Source: an uncultured Croceitalea sp. (GTDB lineage Bacteria > Bacteroidota > Bacteroidia > Flavobacteriales > Flavobacteriaceae). Taken from it: a stretch of DNA of 64,000 nucleotides. Positions 17,108-26,701 of the stretch are shown one piece after another. The position numbers were made by a program, and so were the translations under genes. The notes beneath the pieces are model-generated. The model made no database searches. It was not told the origin of the DNA and was given only the letters and a program-made list of their open reading frames with translations. Every line of letters starts with the position of its first letter. The stretch's first letter is position 1. The stretch lies in contig CANLXH010000002.1 in NCBI GenBank assembly GCA_947495075.1, positions 496,001 through 560,000 on the forward strand, in the 5' to 3' direction.

Positions 17108-20100
17108 ATGACAAAAAAACTATCAAGCCTTCTCCTAATGGCTTTCTTTTTTACAGCAACCTACGCTCAAGAAAACTACTTTTTACTAGACCCAACAATT
17201 TCTCCAGATGCCAAGACCATTGTTTTTAGTTATGATGGTGACCTATGGAAGGTAAACGCTTCAGGAGGATTGGCTACAAGAATAACAGCCATGAACGGCG
17301 AAGAAACACTTCCTAGAATTTCACCGGACGGTAAATGGCTGGCATTTTCATCTAACACCTTGGGTAATAGAAATATTTACACAATGCCAATGTCCGGCGG
17401 AAGTATTCAACAAGTAACTTTTAATGACAAATCGGATGAAGTAGATAGCTGGTCTTGGGACTCAGAAAATATTTATTTTACCTCAGATAGGGAAAATAGG
17501 TATTCTGGTTATACCGTTCCAAGAAAAGGGGGAACGCCAAAACGCCTTTTTAATCATTATTTCCATACCGTCCATAATCTAGCAATGCACCCTACGAATG
17601 AAGAACTGTTTTTTAACGAGAGTTGGGAAAGCAAAAACTTTACCAATCGCAAGCGTTACAAAGGAGCTTATAACCCCAATATAAAATCATATAACGCGAC
17701 TACGGGAGTCTACAAGGAATATACTTCTTATAACGGAAAAGACATGTGGGCTACTTTTGATGCCAAGGGAGCACTCTATTTTATATCCGATGAAGCAAAT
17801 GGGGAGTACAATCTCTACACTTTTGAAGGTGATAAAAAAACACAACTTACTTCTTTTGAGACCTCAATCGGAAGACCACAGGCAAGTGCGGATGGCAAAG
17901 CAGTCGTTTTTACCAAAGATTACCAAATCTTTATATACGATGTGACCAATAAAAAAGCAAATAAAGTAGCTGTTCAATTGACTAAAAGTAATGTTTTAGA
18001 CAATCTTCAAGATTTTAATGTTAACGGGAATATTACCAATTTTTCAATCTCACCAGATAATAAAAAACTTGCTTTTGTCTCTAGAGGAGAACTTTTTGTT
18101 TCGGACACAAAAGGAAAGTTCGTAAAACACATCCCTACCAAAAAGGGAGAACGGGTAAAGGAAGTTAATTGGTTAAAAGACAATACTACATTATGTTACA
18201 CAAGGACCTACAATGGCTATTCAAATTTGTTCACTATCGCTGTAAATACAAACAGTAAAGAGAAACAAATAACAAAAGACTCAAGAAACAATGTGAATCT
18301 TACATTGAATTCTAAAATGGATAAGGCCATCTATATTAGTGGTCGTGACGAATTAAGATTGTTAGATTTAAAAACGTTCAAATCCAATTTATTGGTCAAA
18401 GATGAATTTTGGGCACTTTATGCACCGCAACCTTACTTCTCACCTAATGGAACCCATGTAGTATTTAACGCTTATAGAAATTTTGAACATGACGTTTTTA
18501 CCATACGTATTGCCGACAAAAAAATAACAAACCTAACCAAAACAGGGGTTACCGAAACAAGCCCAGCGTGGTCACCAGATGGTAAGTATATTTATTTTAC
18601 CTCGAACCTTACCCAACCCAGTTATCCTTACGGCATGCAAAACCCAAGTGTTTACCGGATGGCACTCGATAAATATGAAGATCCTTATACCCATGATGAA
18701 TATGACAAGCTATTTGAAAAAGTAGAAGATGCTACTGATAAGGATAAGAAAGGTAAAGATGAAAAGAAAGCTGATGTAAAAGCAAAGGACAGTGATATCA
18801 CTATAAAAATTAATGAAAAAGGATTGATGGAACGTATTAAAACTGTTGGTCCTTCTTTTGGTTCACAATTTGGACCTACAGCTTTTGCAAAAGATAAAGC
18901 CACCTATCTATTTTACCTAAGTAACCATGGTGAGGGAAAAATGAAATTATGGAAGACTTCTTTTGAGCCTTTTGAGAAAAGTAAAACCGAAGTTGTTTTG
19001 GATAAAGAAATACAAGGGTATCAAATTGAAAGTGCTAAGAATAATTATTACTTACTTGTGAAAGGTGATATCCATACCCTTGATATTAAGAGTAATAAAA
19101 CCGATAAAATTACTATTAATCATACCTTCAGAAGAAATTTATCTAATGAGTTTACTCAAATGTTCTATGAGGCTTGGGCAGGTTTTGAAGAGAACTTTTA
19201 CGATGAGAATTTTCATGGCGAGGATTGGGCAAAACTTAGAAATCAATATGCCAAATTTCTACCTTACATAACCAAACGCTCTCAGCTTCGCCTAATTTTT
19301 AATGATATGCTCGGCGAACTAAACACCTCGCATTTTGGTTTTTTCTCCAACGGAAAAGAAGAAAGCGCTTTTTATAAAACTGCAAGTATGAGCACTGGCA
19401 TTGTCTTTTCCAATAAAGACCCTTATGTTGTTGAGCACATTATAACAGATGGTCCAATGGATGTTTCTGGAAAGAACATCAGAAAAGGTGATCGTTTAAT
19501 CAAGGTAAATGGTGAAAAGGTAAATGAAACCATGAACAGAGAATCTTATTTTGTTAGACCGTCAAGAGACCAAGAATTGTTCTTGACTTTTTCTCGCAAC
19601 GGAAACCCTATTTCCATAAAGCTACATCCTACTAATACCAATGCCACACGTACTCTTTTGTATGATGAATGGATGGATAAAAATCAGAACTATGTAGACC
19701 AAAAAAGTAATAAAAATATTGCCTACATCCACATGAAGAACATGGGCGGTGGAGAACTTGAGCGTTTTAAGCGCGAAATGGTATCTGAAACAAGTGAACG
19801 AAAAGCATTAATTCTAGATTTAAGATATAATACAGGTGGCAATGTACATGATGAAGTACTTCAGTTTTTATCTCAAAAACCCTATTTAAAATGGAAGTAC
19901 CGTGAAGGGCAGTTAGCTCCTCAACCCAATTTTAGTCCTGCAGCAAAACCCATTGTTGTTTTAATCAATGAACAATCATTAAGTGATGCCGAAATGACTT
20001 CAGCGGGCTTTAAAGAGCTTGGTCTTGGGACCCTTATTGGTACAGAAACATACCGATGGATTGTTTTTACTTCTGGGAATGGTCTGGTCGATGGGTCTTT

Positions 20101-20272
20101 TTATAGGTTACCATCATGGGGATGTTATACACTAGATGGAAAAAACTTAGAAAAGGAAGGCGTTCAACCAGATATTATGGTAAAAGAAACATTTAAGGAC
20201 AGATTGGATGGGAAAAACCCACAATTGGATAGAGCAATAATGGAGATTGAAAAGCAATTAAATGGGCAGTAA
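17108..20272 (+). CDS. Tricorn-like S41 family protease (1054 aa)
   Basis: Exported protease with a signal peptide (about residues 1-20, ending TYAQ). An N-terminal TolB/Tricorn-type propeller region follows (about 30-560, with repeated SPDGKWLAF, SPDNKKLAF and SPDGKYIYF units), then a Lys/Asp-rich linker (about 545-575), a C1 helical domain, a PDZ domain (about 770-840) and the S41 catalytic core. The Tricorn residues can be placed: Ser741-His742 (LNTSHF), and Ser959-Asp960 (QSLSDAEM) as nucleophile region. A Glu at 1015 or 1017 is the likely fourth residue. It probably degrades peptides in the periplasm. Divergent from the lactonase gene. Confidence 0.87.
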   Translation: MTKKLSSLLLMAFFFTATYAQENYFLLDPTISPDAKTIVFSYDGDLWKVNASGGLATRITAMNGEETLPRISPDGKWLAFSSNTLGNRNIYTMPMSGGSIQQVTFNDKSDEVDSWSWDSENIYFTSDRENRYSGYTVPRKGGTPKRLFNHYFHTVHNLAMHPTNEELFFNESWESKNFTNRKRYKGAYNPNIKSYNATTGVYKEYTSYNGKDMWATFDAKGALYFISDEANGEYNLYTFEGDKKTQLTSFETSIGRPQASADGKAVVFTKDYQIFIYDVTNKKANKVAVQLTKSNVLDNLQDFNVNGNITNFSISPDNKKLAFVSRGELFVSDTKGKFVKHIPTKKGERVKEVNWLKDNTTLCYTRTYNGYSNLFTIAVNTNSKEKQITKDSRNNVNLTLNSKMDKAIYISGRDELRLLDLKTFKSNLLVKDEFWALYAPQPYFSPNGTHVVFNAYRNFEHDVFTIRIADKKITNLTKTGVTETSPAWSPDGKYIYFTSNLTQPSYPYGMQNPSVYRMALDKYEDPYTHDEYDKLFEKVEDATDKDKKGKDEKKADVKAKDSDITIKINEKGLMERIKTVGPSFGSQFGPTAFAKDKATYLFYLSNHGEGKMKLWKTSFEPFEKSKTEVVLDKEIQGYQIESAKNNYYLLVKGDIHTLDIKSNKTDKITINHTFRRNLSNEFTQMFYEAWAGFEENFYDENFHGEDWAKLRNQYAKFLPYITKRSQLRLIFNDMLGELNTSHFGFFSNGKEESAFYKTASMSTGIVFSNKDPYVVEHIITDGPMDVSGKNIRKGDRLIKVNGEKVNETMNRESYFVRPSRDQELFLTFSRNGNPISIKLHPTNTNATRTLLYDEWMDKNQNYVDQKSNKNIAYIHMKNMGGGELERFKREMVSETSERKALILDLRYNTGGNVHDEVLQFLSQKPYLKWKYREGQLAPQPNFSPAAKPIVVLINEQSLSDAEMTSAGFKELGLGTLIGTETYRWIVFTSGNGLVDGSFYRLPSWGCYTLDGKNLEKEGVQPDIMVKETFKDRLDGKNPQLDRAIMEIEKQLNGQ

Positions 20273-20280
20273 AGTAAACT

Positions 20281-20421
20281 AGAATATATCGTAAAAACCC
20301 TAGGTTAGAATTTACTATAGAGTTAAAGAACATACTTTTGGAGCATCTCTTTTTTCTATTAAAAAGACTCGAGGAGGAATGGGAAATTATACGTAAAGCT
20401 ATCACTCAAATTACAGAATAG
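20281..20421 (+). other. Open stretch without start codon, possible gene remnant
   Basis: After the protease stop, a plus-strand frame of about 45 codons runs to a TAG at 20419-20421 and encodes an amphipathic, Leu/Glu-rich segment (LLEHLFFLLKRLEEEWEII). It has no ATG, and the only possible starts are TTG or ATA. It may be a leftover gene 3' end or a chance frame. Nothing else is visible in 20273-20431. Confidence 0.2.
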
Positions 20422-20431
20422 ACTGTACTAA

Positions 20432-21811
20432 TTATGCTATAAGTTTTGTGTTAACTTCTTTTCTTAAATAAAGCCCTGTTACAATAGTTGCTAAAACGTC
20501 GGCAATTGGGAAGGAAATCCAGATGCCAAGTTCACCAAAATAATTAGGCAGAATTAAAATAAGTGGAATAAAAAAGAAACCTTGTCTGGTTAAGGTCAAA
20601 AGTAATGCCGGTATGGCTTTACCGATTGCTTGAAAATAAGCTGCTCCAATTAATTGCAACGCAATAATTGGTGTTGCTGCAAACACCCATCTAATGGCGT
20701 TTGGGGTATGTTCTAAAACAAAAGTGTTTACCAGTTTATCCTCAGCAGGCAAATCAGATCTATTACTTAAAAAAAGTGAGGTAAGTGCTTCTGGAAAAAT
20801 TAATAACCCAAGAAAAACTATACTTCCTAGAACAGAGGCATATTTTATGGCGATATAGATAGATTCTTTTACCCTATTATATTTTTCAGCACCATAGTTA
20901 AACCCTGCAATAGGTAAAAAACCTTGCGTAATACCAAATACTGGAAATAATGCAAACATTAAAATACGACCAATAATAGCGTAAACGGCAATCATTGCCT
21001 CTCCTCCTAAATTAAAGAGGATATTGTTCATTAATAAATAAGTAAAGCTCACCACCGCTTGTCTGGCCAATGTTACAAAACCCAATGAACTTATTTCTTT
21101 TAAAATAGGCAGATCAAAACCTAAATGATTCCAATTAATTTTTAGCTCAGAATTTTTAGATAGGAAAAAGTACAACACATAACTAAAAGACATAAAATAA
21201 GCTATTGTTGTAGCCCATGCCGCCCCTGCCATACCCATATCAAAAATATAAATGAGTAAATAATCCATAAAAAGGTTCGCCACTGATGGAATTATCATGG
21301 CATTCATGGCAAACTTAGGTTTACCTTCTGCACGCATTACATTATTCCCCATCATGGTGTACGCCAAAAATGGAACCCCATATAAAATAATGATGTAGTA
21401 AATCTTTGCTGGTGCAAAAATGCTGCCTTTAGCCCCAAAAATTGGAATTAGGTCATTTACATAGATTAATCCCAGAATAACCATACTCATGGTCATTACA
21501 AAAGTTAGGGTGACTTGATTTCCAAAAGTCTTTAATGCTTTTTCAGGGTCATCTGCTCCTAAAGCACGTGATATAATACTAGAACCTCCTACCCCGATAG
21601 ACATTCCTAAAGCAGCGATAAAAAAAGTAATTGGAAGCACTACGCTAATAGCGGCGATAGCGATGGACCCTATCCACTTACCTACAAAAACCGAATCTAT
21701 CAGAACATTTAATGACATTACCAAGATACCAATGGCAGCAGGTACAGATTGCTTTACCAAAAGTTTACCGATGGGCTGCGCACCTAATTCTTCTGAAGAT
21801 GTATTTGCCAT
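20432..21811 (-). CDS. MATE family efflux transporter
   Basis: A 459-residue, 12-helix transporter made of two MatE halves. The N-terminal half contains SVPAAIGILVMSLNVLIDSVFVG and the family-typical GMSIGVGGSSIISRALGA. The second half has GFVTLARQAVVSFTYLLMNN and GITQGFLPIAGFNYGAEKY. MATE proteins export cationic drugs or metabolites using Na+ or H+. The start codon overlaps the hemH stop by one base (TAATG), so the two are translationally coupled. This raises the possibility of a heme- or porphyrin-related substrate, which is speculation. Confidence 0.9.
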   Translation of the reverse strand: MANTSSEELGAQPIGKLLVKQSVPAAIGILVMSLNVLIDSVFVGKWIGSIAIAAISVVLPITFFIAALGMSIGVGGSSIISRALGADDPEKALKTFGNQVTLTFVMTMSMVILGLIYVNDLIPIFGAKGSIFAPAKIYYIIILYGVPFLAYTMMGNNVMRAEGKPKFAMNAMIIPSVANLFMDYLLIYIFDMGMAGAAWATTIAYFMSFSYVLYFFLSKNSELKINWNHLGFDLPILKEISSLGFVTLARQAVVSFTYLLMNNILFNLGGEAMIAVYAIIGRILMFALFPVFGITQGFLPIAGFNYGAEKYNRVKESIYIAIKYASVLGSIVFLGLLIFPEALTSLFLSNRSDLPAEDKLVNTFVLEHTPNAIRWVFAATPIIALQLIGAAYFQAIGKAIPALLLTLTRQGFFFIPLILILPNYFGELGIWISFPIADVLATIVTGLYLRKEVNTKLIA

Positions 21812-22842
21812 TACACAGGCAAGGTTTCCTTAGCTTCCCATTCGTTAATCCATTTTGCCATTAAAGCTACCCAGGCATCGTTATCATTTAAACAGGATAT
21901 GTGCTTGTAATGCTCTCCTCCAGCTTCTTCAAATTGTTCTTTCCCTTCCATGGCAATTTCTTCCAAAGTTTCAAGACAATCGCTAACAAAAGCCGGTGTA
22001 ATTACAGCCAAACGCTTTTTTCCTTCTTTCGGGAAACGTTCAAACTCATAATCTGTGTAAGGTTTTAACCATGGGTCACCCGCCAATCTAGACTGGAAAG
22101 AAGAGCTTACTTTATCTTCTGGTAATCCCAAATATGCTTTTACCAACTCTGTAGTATCATAACATTGGTGACGGTAGCATGTATAGTGGGCTACCGAATT
22201 TATGTTACAACAAGAACCATCTATTTTACAATGGAATTTTGTGGGGTCAGATTTACGAATATGACGTTCTGGAATACCATGATATGAAAACAATACATGG
22301 TCATACTCAAAGTCTTTTAAACCTTCGGCAATACTTTCTGAAAGTACTTTTATATACTCTTCGTTGTTATAGAATGCAGGCATTGTTGTCATTTTCATCT
22401 CTGGAAAATGTTTCTGTTGATCTTCCATAGCTTTTACCACAACCGTTTCATAAGAAGACATCGCGTAATGCGGGTATAACGGTACCAAAAGAACCTCGTC
22501 TACATTCTGGTTTTTGAGGTCTTGAAGACCTTCTTTAATACTCATAGACCCATAGCGCATACCTAATGCAACAGGCATCTCTGTATGTTGTCGCACCTTT
22601 TTTGCAAAACGCTTGGAAATTACAATTAATGGTGAACCTTCTTCCCACCAAATTTTTGAATATGCCTTTGCCGATTTTTTTGGTCTTGTTTGTAAAATTA
22701 TTCCACGAACCAAAAGATTACGTAATAATGGTGGAACATCTATTACACGACTATCCATTAAAAATTCATCTAAATATGGCTTTACATCTTTTGGTGTCGG
22801 GCTGTCTGGCGAACCTAAATTGACCAATAAAACTCCTTTCAT
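21811..22842 (-). CDS. hemH: Ferrochelatase
   Basis: A 343-residue ferrochelatase that inserts Fe2+ into protoporphyrin IX to make protoheme, the final step. The N-terminus KGVLLVNLGSPDSP, the catalytic His188 in LFSYHGIPERHIR, and the C-terminal FVSDCLETLEEI Glu motif are all intact. A Cys-rich insert follows the His (C205, C211, C212, C222, C227), reminiscent of bacterial ferrochelatases that hold a [2Fe-2S] cluster. It is upstream of and coupled to a MATE transporter. With HemJ and HemF it marks the protoporphyrin-dependent route. Confidence 0.95.
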   Translation of the reverse strand: MKGVLLVNLGSPDSPTPKDVKPYLDEFLMDSRVIDVPPLLRNLLVRGIILQTRPKKSAKAYSKIWWEEGSPLIVISKRFAKKVRQHTEMPVALGMRYGSMSIKEGLQDLKNQNVDEVLLVPLYPHYAMSSYETVVVKAMEDQQKHFPEMKMTTMPAFYNNEEYIKVLSESIAEGLKDFEYDHVLFSYHGIPERHIRKSDPTKFHCKIDGSCCNINSVAHYTCYRHQCYDTTELVKAYLGLPEDKVSSSFQSRLAGDPWLKPYTDYEFERFPKEGKKRLAVITPAFVSDCLETLEEIAMEGKEQFEEAGGEHYKHISCLNDNDAWVALMAKWINEWEAKETLPV

Positions 22843-23045
22843 TAATATGTGTTTTTTCTTTATCTGTCAGATGTAATTTACCACTAAATAGTTTGATAAG
22901 TATTCAAACCCGAGGTGGCTCATTTCATAGCAGGGAAGTTGGTTATTATTTTAAGTCTTAAAAATACAACAGCAACTTCATATTACATTTAAAAGCACGA
23001 AAAGTTTTGTTATTCCAGCATAGAAAAAGTCAATCATAGCTTTTA

Positions 23046-23897
23046 ATGTATTTTAGTAGTATGGTTCGTAAGTGTATTCTTGTGTTTTTAGTAAGCATTA
23101 GTCCAGTTGCTTTTGCTCAAACCACCTGTTCTCCAGCAGATAGCGCGTTGTATACTATTAAGATTGCAGCTTTGAAGGAATTAAAGGCCGCTACTTTGGG
23201 GGATAGTATTGTCAAAGTTGGGGTTTCATTTTTAGGAACTCCTTATGTTGAAAAAACATTAGAAATTGGTACTACTGAGAGTCTTGTAATTAATTTTAAA
23301 GGTTTGGATTGTACCACTTTTGTAGAGAATGTATTGGCTTTTTCTGCTACACTTAGAACCCAAGAAAAGTCATTTGATAATTTCACAAAAAATTTAGAGA
23401 CCATTCGGTATAGAAATGGAAAATCAAATGGTTATCCATCTCGTTTACACTACTTTACAGATTGGATACGGGATAATCAAAAATTAGGACTAGTAAAAGA
23501 TATCACTGCTAATCTAGGTGGAAAAGAATTACATAAGCCCATTAATTTTATGGGAACTCATCGCAATTTATATCCTTTTTTAAAAGGCAATGAAAATTTT
23601 AACCGTATACAAAAAATAGAATCTGAACTGGCCAAAGAAACTATCTGTTATATCCCTAAAAATGAAATTAAAAATATAGAAAATCAATTACAATCTGGCG
23701 ATATTATCGCACTAGCTACATCAATCAAAGGTTTAGATGTTACTCATACGGGATTTGCCATAAGACAACCAAATGGCAGAATTCATTTATTACACGCTTC
23801 TAGTTCTGGAGAGGTGAAAATTAGCAAAGAACCCTTATCAGCATATCTAAAAACTATTAAAAGTAATATTGGGATTATAGTAACTAGACCACTTTAA
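23046..23897 (+). CDS. DUF1460 (NlpC/P60-like) secreted protein
   Basis: A 283-residue exported protein with the DUF1460 fold, related to NlpC/P60 cysteine peptidases and amidase-like enzymes that act on peptidoglycan peptides. Catalytic residues fit: Cys89 in FKGLDCTTFVENV and His234 in GLDVTHTGFAIR, with a further conserved GDIIAL segment. An N-terminal signal peptide is present (ending VAFAQ, about residue 25). ATG 23061 (MVRKCILVF) would give a neater signal peptide than 23046, so the start is uncertain by five codons. Its stop is six bases from the convergent ThuA gene. The substrate is inferred from the family. Confidence 0.82.
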   Translation: MYFSSMVRKCILVFLVSISPVAFAQTTCSPADSALYTIKIAALKELKAATLGDSIVKVGVSFLGTPYVEKTLEIGTTESLVINFKGLDCTTFVENVLAFSATLRTQEKSFDNFTKNLETIRYRNGKSNGYPSRLHYFTDWIRDNQKLGLVKDITANLGGKELHKPINFMGTHRNLYPFLKGNENFNRIQKIESELAKETICYIPKNEIKNIENQLQSGDIIALATSIKGLDVTHTGFAIRQPNGRIHLLHASSSGEVKISKEPLSAYLKTIKSNIGIIVTRPL

Positions 23898-23903
23898 AAA
23901 GCT

Positions 23904-24755
23904 CTATTTCAAAATAAATTCAAAAGCGTTTTGCATCAATATTATAAATTCTGGATTGGAGTATTTACTTTTTGCATGCCCCATACTAGAATAAAAGCTT
24001 ATTCCACCTTCTGGTCTTTCCCAATAGTGAGCAGTCATTCGAGAGTCGTCATAAGAGTTAGAGCCTGTATCGGAAACACGTAATAACTCTGTAAATTCAT
24101 CATTTATATAACCTCCCTCCCAATAATACCATTCTTCATTATCATCCCAAGGAAATCTAATCTCAGCAGTTAAATCAAGATTTTGATTTTGAATAGTTAC
24201 AGTGGCAGCAAAATTATTTGAAGTGTGATTGGGGTCGTTTCTAACACTACATCCTGTTATATTTTCTGCGTACCAATCCCATTCTCCTTTTCCTCCTCCG
24301 TTTACGGTACTAGCTGAGCTATGTCCATAGGAATCACTAGCTGCATGATTCGAAATAAAATTACCCCCCTGCTCCGCATAGCTTTCAACGGTATTTCGTT
24401 GCGATGCATTTAACATATTCCCTGAGGTATTGGTGAAGAAAATAACATCAAAACTATTAATGTTGTTCTGGTCATCAAAAACCGATGCATTATCACTAAC
24501 CTCAACATCAAAGTCGAGTTCATCTGCTATTTTTTGAACCATTGCAACAGATTCTTCTTTCGTATTGTGATTAAAGCCAGAGGTCTTTGTAAATACAAGA
24601 ACCTTATTCCTATCACTAGAATTTTCTTCATCTACAGGTTCATCATCCACTTGCTCTTCATTATTTTCTTCGACAAAAGAAGGCTCAGAATTCGAACATG
24701 AGAAAAGAAAGAGTGCCATAAGAAAATAGGCGACAGGTAAATAAGTAGATTTCAT
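23904..24755 (-). CDS. ThuA-domain lipoprotein
   Basis: A 283-residue protein with a lipobox (FLFSC, near residue 20) and an acidic linker, then a ThuA domain from about residue 50 to the end: KVLVFTKTSGFNHNTKEESV, DVIFFTNTSGNML, GGNFISNHAASDSYG, and a late MTAHYWERPEGGISFYSSMGH. ThuA domains are class-I glutamine-amidotransferase-like and are found in sugar-utilisation loci (ThuA, trehalose utilisation). The surface-anchored form is common in Bacteroidota, with unknown substrate. It is the second of two ThuA genes in tandem behind an AraC regulator. Confidence 0.85.
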   Translation of the reverse strand: MKSTYLPVAYFLMALFLFSCSNSEPSFVEENNEEQVDDEPVDEENSSDRNKVLVFTKTSGFNHNTKEESVAMVQKIADELDFDVEVSDNASVFDDQNNINSFDVIFFTNTSGNMLNASQRNTVESYAEQGGNFISNHAASDSYGHSSASTVNGGGKGEWDWYAENITGCSVRNDPNHTSNNFAATVTIQNQNLDLTAEIRFPWDDNEEWYYWEGGYINDEFTELLRVSDTGSNSYDDSRMTAHYWERPEGGISFYSSMGHAKSKYSNPEFIILMQNAFEFILK

Positions 24756-24841
24756 AACAATGGGGTTTATCTACTATTAGATACGAATAACTAATACCAA
24801 ATAGCCCATATTAAGAGTTTTCTATGCTAATCTTGGTAGTG

Positions 24842-25600
24842 TTATCTTTTTAAACACCATTCTATGGCACCCAAAAGATGATTTACAAAATCGGGTTCAG
24901 TATATGATTCGTTGGTATGTCCTCCACCAGTATAGTATGCTCTCCCGCCATCATATTCGTGGTACCAAGCTATTGGGTGGTTATCGCCATTTGTACCTCC
25001 TTCATAACTGGTTTCGTCTAACTTAAGAACTGTTGTTACGTTGGGATTTAAACTCTTAAAATTGTACCACTCATCATTTCTTGTCCAAGTATCTTTAAGG
25101 TGGGCTGTAGAACTATGGTCTTTTGTTAAGACACTAATTTTTGCTTCTTTAACATTAGGATTACTTGGGTGACTTTCAAAATAAGCACCTACCAACTTAC
25201 CATACCAAGGCCAATCATATTCGGTATCCGTAGCAGCATGAATTCCTAAAAAGCTACCTCCGGATTTTATATAATTTTCAAAAGCAGTTTGTTCGCTATC
25301 ATCTAAAACATCCATAGTGGTACTCAAAAACACCACCAATTGGTAATTTGTTAAATTTTCCTGTGTAAAATCTTCTGAACTTTCTGTTCTTAAAACAATA
25401 AAGTTATTTTTTCTACCTAGTTCTCGCAAAGCCTTAACGCCTGTGGTAATGCTTTCATGACGATAACCATCTGTCTTTGTAAAAACCAATACTAAATCTG
25501 GCTTTTTTGGTTGTGGTGTTGCTTTGATTTCTTGTCCGTTTACTGTAATTGAAATACTAAAAAGTAAAATGATTAGTTTGATTGATTTGATGAATTTCAT
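24842..25600 (-). CDS. Secreted ThuA-domain protein
   Basis: A 252-residue ThuA protein with a signal peptide (ending VNGQ, about residue 23), so it is exported but not obviously lipidated. The core shows VLVFTKTDGYRHESITTGV, LVVFLSTTMDVLDDSEQ, GGSFLGIHAATDTEYDWPW and HPIAWYHEYDGGRAYYTGGGH. It resembles its downstream neighbour closely enough to be a duplication. It starts 13 bases after the AraC gene, so AraC-ThuA-ThuA probably form one minus-strand unit. This suggests control of a carbohydrate-related process. Confidence 0.87.
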   Translation of the reverse strand: MKFIKSIKLIILLFSISITVNGQEIKATPQPKKPDLVLVFTKTDGYRHESITTGVKALRELGRKNNFIVLRTESSEDFTQENLTNYQLVVFLSTTMDVLDDSEQTAFENYIKSGGSFLGIHAATDTEYDWPWYGKLVGAYFESHPSNPNVKEAKISVLTKDHSSTAHLKDTWTRNDEWYNFKSLNPNVTTVLKLDETSYEGGTNGDNHPIAWYHEYDGGRAYYTGGGHTNESYTEPDFVNHLLGAIEWCLKR

Positions 25601-25613
25601 TTTTAATACGTGT

Positions 25614-26495
25614 TTATGTGGTTGAAATTAAATATTTTTTAGGTGTGGTTCCATATTTCTTTTTAAAGGATGAGATAAAGTGACTCGCAGTACTATACCC
25701 TATTTTTAGACCTACTTCATTAACATTGTAGCGTCTTGTCTCTAACATTTTCCTCGCGTATTCCATCTTATAATCAAAAAGGAATCCAAAAACAGAATCT
25801 CCATAAATTTGTTTAAAACCTTCTTTTAATTTTTTTAGACTAAGCCCTATTTCTTCAGAAAGTTCTGCTAAAGTTGGCGGTTCTGACATTCTAGCAATCA
25901 TAATTTCTTTTGCCTTGCGTATACGCCTTATATTGTCCTCATCTGCCAAAAATGGACACTGTTCTAAATCAGCATCTTCAGTCTTATTAAAATACAACGA
26001 TATTAATTCGTATACCTTGCCTTTTACATACAAACTTTTTATAGATGGGTGTAAACTATAACTCATTAACTGACTTAAAACTACGGCCATTGCTGGTGTT
26101 AAAACTTCTTGAGAATAATATTTTTTTTCGCTGTTTTCATCACTCAAAAAAGGAATATAATCAGCTTCTGAAGAAAATAAAGAATGGAATTTTTGAATTG
26201 TCATCACAACAGAAAGCAACCATGACTCTGGCTCTAAAACAACATTTAAAGGCAAGTCTTTTTGAGTATTGTATAATAAAAGTGAATTTTCTTCTGAAAC
26301 TTCTAAAGCATAATTGCCTTCATTAAATAAAAATTTTGCATGACCTTTTAATGAAAAATGAAATTGAATAAAAGTACTGTCTATCGCACGCTCTACACGT
26401 TTTAGATTACTCGTATCATTTTGAATTTTAAGTACATAGAAGTCTTGGTCTATTAAAACTTCATCATAAGAACCTACAGCGATATTTTCTTTCAT
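25614..26495 (-). CDS. AraC family transcriptional regulator
   Basis: A 293-residue regulator. The C-terminal two-helix-turn-helix domain is clear: RIRKAKEIMIARMSEPPTL, then ELSEEIGLSLKKLKEGFKQ and NVNEVGLKIGYSTASHFISSF, ending KKKYGTTPKKYL. The N-terminal 170 residues are a PchR-like sensor region with SLKGHAKFLFNEGNYAL. PchR-type members sense iron-siderophore complexes, but ligand identity here is unknown. It is divergent from hemA, with 206 bases between them, and is co-directional with two ThuA genes. It could regulate either side. Confidence 0.85.
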   Translation of the reverse strand: MKENIAVGSYDEVLIDQDFYVLKIQNDTSNLKRVERAIDSTFIQFHFSLKGHAKFLFNEGNYALEVSEENSLLLYNTQKDLPLNVVLEPESWLLSVVMTIQKFHSLFSSEADYIPFLSDENSEKKYYSQEVLTPAMAVVLSQLMSYSLHPSIKSLYVKGKVYELISLYFNKTEDADLEQCPFLADEDNIRRIRKAKEIMIARMSEPPTLAELSEEIGLSLKKLKEGFKQIYGDSVFGFLFDYKMEYARKMLETRRYNVNEVGLKIGYSTASHFISSFKKKYGTTPKKYLISTT

Positions 26496-26674
26496 ATTTC
26501 TCTATTTCTAAATGACAAATATAGCTATTTAGAACAACTCTAAACAGTGTTCTTAATATTATATTTATCAATAAATACAGTGTTTGGTATAGATTTTAGA
26601 GAAAATATCTTCTAAAATCACGATTGTTGTTATTTATAGTACCGCTAGCGTTATTTTTTGACCAAGGTGGAGTC

Positions 26675-26682
26675 TATTTTTG
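26675..26682 (+). promoter_or_regulatory. Candidate -7 promoter box for the heme operon
   Basis: TATTTTTG matches TAnnTTTG and lies 19 bases before the hemA ATG at 26702. A TTG at 26658-26660 is 14 bases upstream, which is shorter than the usual spacing. The transcript leader would be about 13 bases. Confidence 0.45.
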
Positions 26683-26701
26683 CAACGCTGTTTTTAGTGC
26701 A

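Noticed and set aside
26624..26701. N-terminal extension of hemA from a TTG start
   Set aside because: The extension spans the promoter box and has no HemA similarity, so ATG 26702 is better.
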